DNA of 64,000 nucleotides from Hirundichthys speculiger. Lineage: Eukaryota > Chordata > Actinopteri > Beloniformes > Exocoetidae. A program made the translations under genes and the position numbers. The stretch spans positions 124,001-188,000 of the forward strand of contig JAGFBZ010002567.1 of NCBI GenBank assembly GCA_018398805.1, read 5' to 3'. Under the pieces are notes generated by a model, which worked only from the letters and a program-made list of their open reading frames with translations, made no database searches and was not told the DNA's origin. Shown piece after piece: positions 48,659 to 59,800 of this stretch. The first letter of the stretch is position 1, and each line of letters begins with the position of its first letter.

Positions 48659-49969
48659 CAGTAGCGGAACATGTCACTGCCGGGCCGGGGGCGGGGCATA
48701 TGATCGGGCCCTTTAAACCCAAATTAAGGTTGTGATTACATCGTTTTACAACATACGTATGCCCGCAACAGCGGGACTTACAAGCATTACTACATTTTTG
48801 ACACATAGCTTAAAGCATTTGAGGAAGAGATCAACACCACGAAGTCATTTTGTCATTTTGAAATTAATCAAACCGTCATGAAGTCTAACAAACCAAGAGA
48901 ACAAAAACATTAGGCTACCTGCCCCTAATAATATACAACACAAGTCAAAGCAGTTTCAGCACCACGGGTAGTTACATCATCATTCTGACACCCCACTTTA
49001 ACGAGCAACTTCAACTAAGAAGAGCACAGTTACTGTATCAATAGTGGGAACGTTTTGTAAAATTGGCACAGCGGCCCACACGTTCACATACAAACATAGA
49101 TTCAATATAAAATAGCAGAACTACTCACCACTATTGAAAGGTTATACGACGAGCTCATCATCTTGTGCTTGCTGACGTAACCCGACAAAACGGACATGAA
49201 GTCTAACAAACCATGAGAACAAAAACATTAGGCTACCTGGCCCCTAATAATAACGTTAGGCGGCCGAGCTTCTCCGATGATAACCACATTAGCAGTTTAC
49301 AACTAACTCACATATTGTTTTCAGTATCAGCGATTGTGAGAAATTGTACCTGTAAATCTGGCTCCCTGACCGCGCTGAACAACAACGTCAGGTTCAGCTT
49401 CAGGACTGGGACGAACAAAATACGTGTCCAGCTTTTTAAGTTTCGTTTTCTCCTGCGCTCTTTTTTCCTTTTCTTTGCATTTTGTCGCTCCACTTTTATG
49501 TTTATATGAACTGCCACTCATAATTACATTAGTCTTTGATCCACCAGCCTCCACCGCGTTGACTCTGTTGACAAGTGATTGATGATGACGCTGATGGACG
49601 GCTGTTGATGACGATTTTACCCAAAACATTTGGAGATCTTGTAACTTTGCACATCATAAAGTTAACTGTGAGAGTGAACATGAAGCCAGCCATGCAGCAC
49701 AACATTTAATTCACTGTGTTGAATAAACCTACATGACCAAAGTCAGTCTTAAATTTTTTGACCAACCATGATTCATTCTGGCTGGGGCAACCTATATATT
49801 ACCTCAGCCGAAGCGTGAAACATTTCGCGCAGAAATTGTTGAATCCACGGTTGTGTAATATGCAATCAACACTGAGGGAGGGGCCTGTTTCTTCGTCTTT
49901 CACCTGGTCCCCCAGGGCCCGGGCCGGGGGAGTACCGCCCCCCCAGTCCCCCCTGACGCTCCGCCGCTG
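48659..49969. mobile_element. Non-autonomous hAT-like element, 1.3 kb
   Basis: Flanked by a perfect 8-bp duplication TGTTCTAC (48651-48658 and 49970-49977). The ends are imperfect inverted repeats, CAGTAGCGGAACATGTCA at left and, reversed, CAGCGGCGGAGCGTCAG at right. Sub-terminal parts are very GC-rich. A direct repeat of about 55 bp occurs at 48877-48932 and 49195-49251. No transposase was recognised. Confidence 0.78.
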
Positions 49970-50849
49970 TGTTCTACATAAAATCTGTCTTTTAACTGGA
50001 TCTAAATTGTTTTAGCGCTTACTGCATATGTCAGGGTTTCTCATTAAGGTTGAATGTTGTCTTTATCTGAGAGTTTGTGTTCCTCATTTTGAAGTCATGT
50101 CCAAGGTCCAAAGTCACACTTCCAAGATAAAACATCTGAGGAGGAAAGGTGTTCTCCTCCTAATAAAGCAACAATCAACCTTTCACTTGAAATAGATAGA
50201 TGATGATAATGCAGCTAATAGAAACGCAACTTGCAAACTCAGTTTTCAGTCAGTGGATGGCAATCACTTTCCCTGAATGCTTATGGTTAGTTAGTTTGAT
50301 TACATGACACTGGTTGCATAATATGTGGGTAATTAGTAAAGTGAGTAAGAATAATAAAGAAGTAAGAAAAATGCCTCATCAAGTGGCTTCCCAGCTCCTC
50401 TTGAAAATCCAACTGTCGTAAACTGAGTTAAACTGGGCTTCTGGAGTTCTATGCAGCTGTTTCATTATCCAAATTCTTAAATTCTTGTTTATGTATAAAA
50501 AGGGCTGCTCTCAGTCATGTACACATGTACATGCAGAAGATGGTTACGGATTAAATCAAGTCAAGACTCCCAATTCACTCCAGAAGGGGTAACTCCTGCT
50601 GCAGATGAGACTTTATTTTCAACAACCTCGAGTTTACCTCAGACAAATAAAAGCTTTCACCAACAGTGCGCATTGTTCCATGCAGCATATCTTAAGCATA
50701 TCCATGCTCATACAAGTGATCGAAAAGACTGCAATGAGCAGCCTGTGTTGGGGAAAAAAAAGAAAAAAAAAGAAAAAGAAAAGACAACCAATTTAGGCAA
50801 AGCTTAAACTCGTGCGAATGCGCCCTGTAATGTGAAGACACTGGTAATA

Positions 50850-51920
50850 AAACAAGGCAATGCGCGCTTCCAAACCATAACAAAACTTACTTGTTGCGAA
50901 GGGGTCGAGCTGGTAAAAACTGCAAGGACAGCGCAGATCGACTTTTCAGAAGTTGGTCATCTGATGATGGTCAGCGCCAGCTCCAACAGGCACGAGTCCC
51001 GCTGCTCCACTTCAGACCGCTCGGCCCGTGCGCGAGATCCCTCCCCAGCTCAGGGTTTCCACATGGCCCAGTCACCTCAGAGGTGTAAGTTTTCCTGCTG
51101 ATGAGTTTTGACCTATTTGTCGCTCATCATCTGGTCCCCTTGGAGGGACACACGCACGCCACGGCGCTGGAGAAAAGAAAGTAGCCTGTGCGTTTTTTGC
51201 TGCGGAGGTGAGGCGCCCTCATCCGCCGACAATCTGCTGTAGGAGGACCACAGGAGGGACAAACCTCCAAAATAAAATCTGCTCTCTGCTAAAACAGACG
51301 GCGTTTACACTAAGAGCACGGACATTTCATTTGGCGCAATGTAGATGGAGTCATTTGCGATTCAACGGACGGAAATGTTGGTGTTTTAGACTTTTACGCA
51401 TATGCGAAACTTACTTTTTTTTTTTTTTTTCCTCCACTCGGTGAAAATGTTACTATGCGGTTATAACTGTTTAAGTGTTAACGGGATTACTCAAATTACA
51501 TTAAAACTGGAGCAGAGGTGAGGGATGGGCTATCTTAGAATACTCTTAATATCGAACCGGATCAGGATTAGGGGCCAGATAAATCGATCATCCTTTCAAA
51601 AACAACCAAACTTGCACAGCTAACGTGCATTTCCCCCCAAACGGTTAGATTATTACCTCTAAAGTCTACAGATGATTCAAAGTACCGGTGCTTCAGAGTT
51701 GGACCCGTTTCGAACCGACATGTAAATGAAACTCGCTGGGACTGTGGGCAGCTCGCTCCGGCTGCAGACTGCAGCCTGTGTGGGCTCACGTGGAGGGTCC
51801 AGTAGAGAAGTGACGCCACGAGAGGCTCGCCCACTATTTCAGCCGTCAATAACCCCCCCACCCCGACCTGCGAGCCCCCGTTCAGGACGGACGTCCCGCC
51901 CCGACACGTGAGCAAAAAAA
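50850..51920. promoter_or_regulatory. ghr: CpG-rich island, probable ghr promoter
   Basis: This kilobase is much richer in G+C and CpG than its surroundings (for example 50990-51040 and 51110-51240). The first ghr exon in the coding set begins with an acceptor (34001), so a non-coding exon and promoter must lie to the right. This island is the only CpG-rich block between there and fbxo4, apart from the GC-rich ends of the hAT element at 48659-49969. A minus-strand donor (GTAAGT at 50890) would end a first exon starting inside the island. The link is inferred, and plus-strand transcription is also possible. Confidence 0.45.
50891..51120 (-). other. ghr: Candidate ghr non-coding first exon (5' end unknown)
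   Basis: GC-rich sequence on the minus strand ends at AACAA followed by the consensus donor GTAAGT (50890-50885), oriented towards the ghr acceptor at 34001. No start codon context is needed because the ATG lies in the next exon. The right boundary is arbitrary. Confidence 0.3.
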
Positions 51921-51957
51921 GACACACTAATGTGCCCAGCTGCTGCTGCTGACTTAC

Positions 51958-52073
51958 TTTCTTTCTTTTTTTTCGGCGCACAACTTCCATGTATTTTCCT
52001 TTGTGGATCTTCTGATTGTTTTTCTTCTTAGGATTTGACATCAGGTCGATCAGTTCAAGCAGAACATCCTTGA
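51958..52073 (-). CDS. Unassigned exon-like segment, Lys-rich
   Basis: A 116-nt segment on the minus strand with a pyrimidine-tract acceptor (TTTTGTTCTCAG) and a consensus donor (GTAAGTC). It has an open frame containing ELIDLMSNPKKKNNQKIHKG, then KYMEVV and a basic end RRKKRKK. Codon choice is mixed and protein-like. Upstream of the acceptor the frame stays open for about 11 codons to an ATG at 52107, and a donor-like site at 52132 would leave only a 58-bp intron. I do not recognise the protein. It could be an exon of an unlisted gene, an alternative ghr 5' exon (in which case non-coding), or chance. Confidence 0.3.
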
Positions 52074-52288
52074 CTGAGAACAAAATCAATGATCTTATTA
52101 AAGCCAAAGCAACAGATGTAGTCTATAACTCACCCCGTGGCATACAGTGCACTTACACATTATGAAGTTAATCATGGGTCATCCTGCAAAACTGCTCAGT
52201 CTTCAAAATTATAAACATGTTTAATGGCACACCAGTTTGTGTCATGTTCAATATTTAGGCAAGAGGAAAAAAGATTGTAACAGTTTAA

Positions 52289-53859
52289 AGGTACACTATG
52301 TAAACATACCACTCCAGACCAAATGGAGGCAGCGTATCCTGAGAAAGTTCACGTGTTACCCTCTGGTGTAAGACAAGGCAAGTGCACAGGGACCTACCCG
52401 ATACCACTGCACTAGGCATATGTTCACAAAAGCAAATGTAGAAAAAGATAGTATTCACTTACGTCACACATCCAGGTACTTTGACCCAGTGTCGCCATTT
52501 TGTAGGTCGAGTTTCCCAGTACAGCACTGGTTATTCATTAATTCTAGTGGAGTCGTGTATATTAGAAATTGGTATTAGTAGTCATCAGAAATAGACAAAA
52601 ATCACCAGAGAACAACACCCAAACTGCAGCAGAAGGCAAAAAGAAAAAAAGCAGAAGTACGTGAAATGATCAATGTCCAATCTTAATCTCGTTATGTGAG
52701 AAAATAGCAGCAACTGGTGGAATCGACCCATACAGATGGTGAAAAATGATTATCAACATGATTCAAAGGACTGGCCCAACATGTCATGCCTTGACATCTA
52801 CAGTAATTTTCTTCATGACAAAAGTGCCTAAACTTTGGAGGAACTGATTCTTTTTCTAAATCCCCTCAAAATGTTTCAACAATACACTTAGCCCAGACCT
52901 ACATATTTCATTAATAATTCACAATTCCTTCATCAGACTTCAGACATGTTGCTTTTTTATTGTTTTTTTTTTGTTTGTTTTTTTTTAACACAAGAGTGTT
53001 GGTGGTGAGGCGGTCTCTTTGCCCCTGTGGTTCATCCATCTTGCAACGTGACTGTGGTTACACACTACGTGACTACAGCGACTCAGTCACCCAACTGGTC
53101 TCCAGGTGAAAAATGAGGCAGAACCACATGCAAAACACCAGCTGTTTATTTGAAAATGGACCCAGGGAAGAAACAGCGATGGAAGCTTTTTCTGCTATGA
53201 TGCTTCATTCAGAACATGAATGATAAAAGGAAAGACAACAAACAAACGTAAAGGAATGAATGAAGACATTGCCACGACATCTTCTCCTTGCTTTGTGGGA
53301 TTATTGTCTTGACGTTGACGTCAGCCCATTTCTTGCTCTCTCTTTGGCTTCAGCTTGAATGGGGACTCTCCCTACAGCTCCAGTTAGCATGCAAAGACCC
53401 ATCAGCAGTCAGAGATGGCATGTTGGTGGGGATTTTTGAATTGTTCACACATAATGATTAATATAACGACTGCCTGCTACTCACCAGGCTGTCCCCAGGC
53501 CAGTCTGCAAGCTCAGCCTAAATGGTCTATACTCTAAATATGACTGGCATGTGCGTAGAGACCCCCACATCCAGTGTAACTTCTTCTTCTTCTTTATTTA
53601 AATGTATGACTGAATTCTACATTACCTGTATGTTAACTGTATGTTTTTACTGTGTATCAACTCTAGTGGCACAAAGTGGTATTACAAGACTTGGTGGACC
53701 GTTCCAACTCATCAGCACAGTATTTTCACTGGCTCTATTGTCAATGCAGTACATCTATTTATTTAACATGCATCAAAATGGTTGTTTTTATTTAATATAC
53801 TTACATTAATTTGGTTGATTTTAAAGCACCTGAAAGTGTAAATCTTACATAAAGCAGCT
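52289..53859. mobile_element. Possible TTAA-flanked element
   Basis: The left end AGGTACACTATGTAA follows TTAA (52285-52288). The right end TTACATAAAGCAGC is followed by TTTAA (TTAA at 53860-53863). The ends are only partly complementary. The left end is a word commonly found at fish TTAA-type elements. No transposase is visible in the 1.57 kb between. Confidence 0.35.
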
Positions 53860-55559
53860 TTAATGAACCTATTCTCATTGTGAACAGATGTGAACAGACT
53901 TGAACAGATCAAAAATACAATGAGAACAGACCAAAACAGATGGACCCACAGGGGAAAAGATGGGTATGTATGGATATCCGTGATCTCATCCATTTTTTTT
54001 CTTCCCTGCCTATGCACCAATGCAGTGTTGACATAATTTGTGATGTGCCGTCCTTGGATTTTTATACCCCTGCCCTCCTGCCGTTTACAAGGTCCACAAG
54101 TTATGGTTTGGCTTTTCCAAGTCATCCAACTGCAGCATGCATAAAAACACTTGATGAGACACCAGCTCTGCTCTCATACAACATAAATACTGTAGCTAAG
54201 CGACAACTTTGCAGCACAGAAGAAAAAGCTCCAAGTGAAATTAATTTTTGAGATTTACAAGGGGTGTGCGTCCCTCGTTAAACACGCACAAAAACAATGA
54301 AGTAAAATCCTCGTTCCATGTGCCGGTAAAGGCAAATTCTATTCATATTAGGTTCACTCCAAATTTATTGCCTCTCACAAAGCACTTTATGGCAAACAGA
54401 AAAACACTTGACAAACAGATCGCATTAAACGATCCCTTATATCCATGTGTTAGGGAGTTATATGACAGACGGCTCTGGTTTGGGGAGCGTGGGAGTGTCT
54501 AGTGACATAGTTGCTCTGTTATTGAATTGTGGACTTACATAGTATTGAATTTGACAAGAGAACAATGCATCTGGCCCACAGACCGATGCCTCAGTCTCCA
54601 TGGAGGGCTGGAACTGGGTCCCCCCAGTTATCTACAGAGCTGCATTCTTTCAGGGACGATGGTGAACACTCTGCTGTTAATCACTGCAGTAGTGATCACA
54701 ATGATGTTGCCTTTGCTTGAGCCACTTTTCTTCCTCACATAATTTCATTTTAAGTGACACAGACCTGATGCTTTTGTTCTTTCCTTGCCATTCATTTGTG
54801 ATCATTTGAATAACATAGATGCAAATATGAAAAGAAAACTGTCAGTATTCTATATTACTTTCAGAATATGTAGCAAATCAGTAAAGGGCCCATACTTTGC
54901 AATTCCCCCCCAAGCACATGGACTCCAGTCCCAAGTTTTTGAGTTCATCTAAAAGATGGATATCTTTAAAAGTGGGTCATATGTGGTTTAAGCAAAGGCT
55001 AAATCATTTCCACATGAAACTAGACCCTGCACTTGATGGGGACAGATTTAGTGCGTCAGCAACATTAACAACAAGGGAGCTCTGTGTCTACAATCAGGGA
55101 GCCCACTGGGCCCATATTCATTGTAGCGGAGCATATTAAACCAATGTAGGCTAATGTTTTTGGGGGTAGATCAAGGAAGAGGAGACCCCAGCTGCCAAAT
55201 GAGATAAATCCAAACTAAAGCAAGCACAGCCTTGTTGTTGAAACTGATGTCTGGATAAAAAAATATGAAGACACTATAACAATAGTCACTAAGTTTAATG
55301 CATTGTATGACAGCATGGACAGTATTGAGAATGCAAAAATGAAATGTAGTTGCAAAAATATAATTGTAAAATAAAAGAAAAGAAAACAGAAAAGAAAAGA
55401 CATTTTCCAGTAATTCTTTAATTTACTTTCCAATATATTTGATGTTTTTCTAATCAGTGTCATTTCATTTGTTAATATAAATCCATTTTTGCATTTCAGG
55501 TAATTCACCGTATTCAAAGAATTATGACAGTAAATCTTTTACTATTGAGTAATGTTTAA

Positions 55560-56800
55560 ATCCTTTTCATAACACTTAAAATGCATTCTGGCATCGGGGA
55601 TATTAACGAATGAAGAGTTTTGGTTGTTATTTTGTTCCATTTTTCCTGAAAATACATCTCAGAGTGTGCAGGTCATGTCCTTACATTTTCTTTATTCCAG
55701 AATTCTCCGTACATTTTCTATATGGGTCTGGTCAGGGCTACAGACAGGCCAGTCCATTATCTGTAACCTCTTCTCTCTCTGCCATATCTTTGTAATGTTC
55801 ATGTAGAATGTGGTTTTACATTGTCTTATTAAAAAACAACCTGCATTACCGCTGCTCTTGGGGGTGTTAAAGACCTTTCCTCAGGGTACTGAAGCCCCTG
55901 ACCATCACAGAACCAGGCTTTTAGACTCACTGCTAACAACAGACTAGAACAGGATTTCACAATGACACTCCTTAAATGAAAATGATACAACACAAACTTT
56001 CATTTAGAAAAAGGTAAAGAATGTTGAAGCGATTATAAACAACGTTTATACTTTATAGAGCCCTTTAAATTAAGTACAGCGTGGAGCGCTGTTTACATTT
56101 AGAACTGACTAATAGTTTTCCCTGTGCCAATGCTCTAAAATAGAGGAAAAAAAGTTAACATAGAATGAGCATATTTGTCAGAAGTATCGATTAGTGTGTT
56201 TGATAAGTCAAGCGTGTATCGTTTTGTTCAAAGAGAACAACCAAACATTTTTCCACCAAGCATGCCGATTAAAGCACAAACTTGTCACTGATGTGAAAAG
56301 AATTAAAAGCTCTAAAGACATTTTCCAAATGAATGTTCATGCAGAACTATATTTACAGAACAGCCAAGACTAGATCAGGCTTATCAAACATAGCCTTGTC
56401 ATAGCTATGCTGTCACAGGTCTGCGCTGCAGGGCGGCACATTGTGTCCCAATTTTTTCTTTCAAAAAATCTTTAAAATACTCATTTGTATGACCCAAACA
56501 CAGATTTTCCACTGATTGTTCATCCAAGATGCCCAGAGAGGTTGTGACTGTCCCTGGATGAGGTAACATCAGGTTTCTGTTCTGCACAAAGTAAAGTTTT
56601 AAGAGACATTTGTGGACTATGGCTCCGTACTGTGACGCTTGGCAAGTTTTCCAGAGTAATCCAGTGTTCATATGGTTAAAATCTGATGACTGATGGTTCT
56701 TGACACATTGGTGTCAGAGGGACCATAGATCACGGGTGTCCAGCTTAGGTCTAAACTCTTGCCTATTCACTGAACTTTCTCCTGATTCCTTGCACAGTTT
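55560..56800 (-). mobile_element. Degenerate Tc1/mariner relic
   Basis: The plus strand shows, in order, phrases I recognise as antisense Tc1-family transposase and flanks: 'ggccagtccattatctgtaa', 'tgtggttttacattgtctta', 'ctgaagcccctgaccatcac', 'aagtaaagttttaagagaca' and 'gatcacgggtgtccagctta'. The minus-strand open frame at 56405-56671 lies inside it. Many indels; no intact ends were located. Confidence 0.5.
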
Positions 56801-56899
56801 TAGTGGTATTAGTAGTAGAAGAAGAAGCCTTTTTCTCACATATTTATTGACAAAGTGGAGCTCCTTTATATCAAATCATTCTTCCAATCATCCTTCTTT

Positions 56900-59800
56900 T
56901 CTTTCACCTCCTTACTGACTCTTAATCGCCTTTGAACCAACTTATGTTGATGGAACAAAAATAACAACCTTCAGTTCATACTGCCCGCAAAGAAATAAAA
57001 GTTAAACTACATTTAAGAATAGGTGTATTATTTTTTTGTTTTTGCATTTTCTACATTCTCCCCAGAAGAATGGACCTTCTGTATGTCATATTTTTGCAGC
57101 TTTTGTTCTGTTCTTCCTTGTTTTTCCAGAGACCCCTCATTTTCTACAGAACTGAGGAACCAATTACAGTTTCTGGTGCTGTTTTTGAAGGTGATTTGGT
57201 TTCCAATTTCTCAGCCACCTAACTGAGATGCTTCAGGCAACAAAAGCAACAGCCCCATTCCCATAATTGGTTTCCCTGCCAAAGCATGCCTTTCCGTAGC
57301 CATGCAATCTGTGACTGCCTGCCTTTTTCTAAATTTCACATAACAAAAGAGTGCCCTTTGTGTCAACCCCTTTAAGTCGCCTGTAATGCATTTAGTGGAG
57401 TTTCAAATCAAAGTCTGGCCATTTACAGCTATGTCAGGCCCTGCTGCCTATTTGATTAGTTGAAAAGCGAGGAGATGGCCACAACACTTAAACCCAACCT
57501 CTGACTTCACTGTTACAAACAATTAATGATTTAAATAATCATTTAAAATGTATTGATTATTGGTACGGAGACTTTCTCTTTGTGTCCATAAGGACAAAAT
57601 GTTCCTTTACTGTGACTGTGTTGACAAATGTCGGCCCTGACAACATTGGTTTACCTGGACTACACAACAAAGAAATAACAACAGCAAATGTGAGACTGGA
57701 TCACCGCGTTTCTTTTTCCATATCTTCTTTATTACGGATTCTGACAGGCCTTAAGCAATTCACGCTTAATTTGTAATAAGTCTGAACTGTTATCCAATAT
57801 TACAAGTCTCTAACCTTCCCTATATGCGACAGCAGGAGGTAGATGGGAGAAACATGGTGAAGAGTGGAGGAAATTGAAGTGAATCAGTCAGATTGCATGG
57901 GCTGAATAGGATCTACAGAGTATCAGCATGAGAGCCCCACCATGTGCAAAACAACACAATTAAGATGGACGCTTAGCTTAATCAGTAAATGCATCATGCA
58001 AATGATGTTGTTTTTTTTCCCTCTCAATCCCACTTTAATCATGGCTGTTATCACAGAATACAAATCAGGAACTTAACTTTATTCAAAGGAGGACAATAAC
58101 GAAGAGTAAATGTGGAATATAGAGAGAGTGGTGTAAAACGCAGAAGTTAGAGAAAGACAGCGAGCTGTGTTTAGATCCATGTTTGTTAGATTAATGATAA
58201 GTGCTTTCTTTTTACTTTTGAATGTATGTTCACATATTGAATTTACTCTGATTCTCCAAGAAGAATTGAGCGTTTGAGCAAAGTAGGAGTTGTTGAAGAA
58301 TGCTGGATTGCATGTACACAGATTATTATTATTATTATTAGTCCTTGTTATTCTCTGTTACAGGATCAAAATTTAATTTTGGGGATGTGGAGTACTAGAA
58401 AGAGTTTATGTAAATTAATGTTCATAAAATACTATGTCTTTCTCATGGCGTGCCATCCTGCAGCCTTTATCCCTTTCAGTCTGAAATACTTTGTTTTAGC
58501 TTCCGTCTCTTTAAGTCCCTGTCTTCCAAGAGGTTTATTTCCAACTTGCTTCTGCTGTATTATTGGACATGCAAAGTCAGCTCCATCCTGGAAGCAGCAA
58601 ACCATTTTGTGTGCGATAGACTGTGCAGTTGTTCATATACTGCATTCTACGCACTACATTTTAACAAAACCAGCGTGTGCTAATAGTTTAGTATGCAATA
58701 CTGAAAATAGCCTGTTTTTGACGTGTGCCATCTTTGCCACTGGACAGGCATCGGGTTAATATCCTTAATGTGGTGTTCGAGTCAAACTGACCATAGCTTA
58801 TTTTCTGTGAAACAAAAAGGATCACAGAGGGCACATGCCACAATAACCCCACACATTCATGTCCTCGCATTAAGTACGAGTCCATTTGTCCCACAAACAG
58901 ACAAAATACACACATACACACGGCACAGCAGAGACCACTGGCAAACAGAAGAAATGCTACAAAGTGTGTGGACCCTCAAATGTCTCCAAAACACAGACCA
59001 CATGTGGCAACTGCATCTGCAGTGCACATACTGTTAAACTATGTGTAACAGTGAAGGAATTATAAATACTTAAATGGCAATGTATGCCATCTCAAAACAA
59101 TACCATTGCTGGCATACATTTAAATGCACTACCATTGTGTGGAAAAACTGTCAAAACATGTCAAAAGTAAATAGACTGTCAATGAAACACTAATGATAAA
59201 CATTTTTCTTTTGTTTGACATAGTTGTGCTAAAAAAGCAATAGAACATTAATGCCTCAACGCTCACAGGCAAACAAGACACGACCTATAGACTTCGCACG
59301 AACACTTTTGACTTTTTTTTTAACCCTATATGGACGGTATGTTTCAACTGTCCTCATCATGTTGCAGGCCAAACACATATGGAAGCTGTCTTGGGTCATT
59401 AAATAGGGGGTTCTTCTTCATGGCATCTCATCCCAGAGGCCCCTTGTGACTGTGGAAGACATGAGGCACCTGGAGGTCTGGTACTCATTCACCCCTCCAA
59501 AACACAGCCTGAGCACCTCCCCCACCAAAGCCCAGCTGTCATTATAGGGATGTGTGCTAACAGTCCACAGTCTGGACTTTACTGAGTAAACAGACCTTGA
59601 AAATATCCAAGCAAGTTCTGGAAGTGGATTTAACAAATACAGGCCGCAAAGTTTCTATGGATTTTTTTTTTCTTGCTGAAGTTTTTATTCAAATAAAACT
59701 AGTTTATCACCAGACTGAAGTTCAGTCACTTCTTCATTCATTGACTGTAATCACAAGATTATATATTCAAACACTGACAGTCCCAGTCAGTTGTGCTTTT

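Noticed and set aside
51568..52107. 179-codon minus-strand open frame as one protein
   Set aside because: The left two-thirds is antisense to GC-rich island DNA without protein character. Only the 116-nt exon-like part is kept as a lead.
53763..54125. 120-codon minus-strand open frame
   Set aside because: No recognisable motif; it overlaps a comparable open frame on the other strand and has AT-driven composition.
58274..58759. 161-codon open frame on the plus strand
   Set aside because: Crosses a TTA microsatellite (poly-Ile), has no family motif and no splice or promoter context; likely chance.
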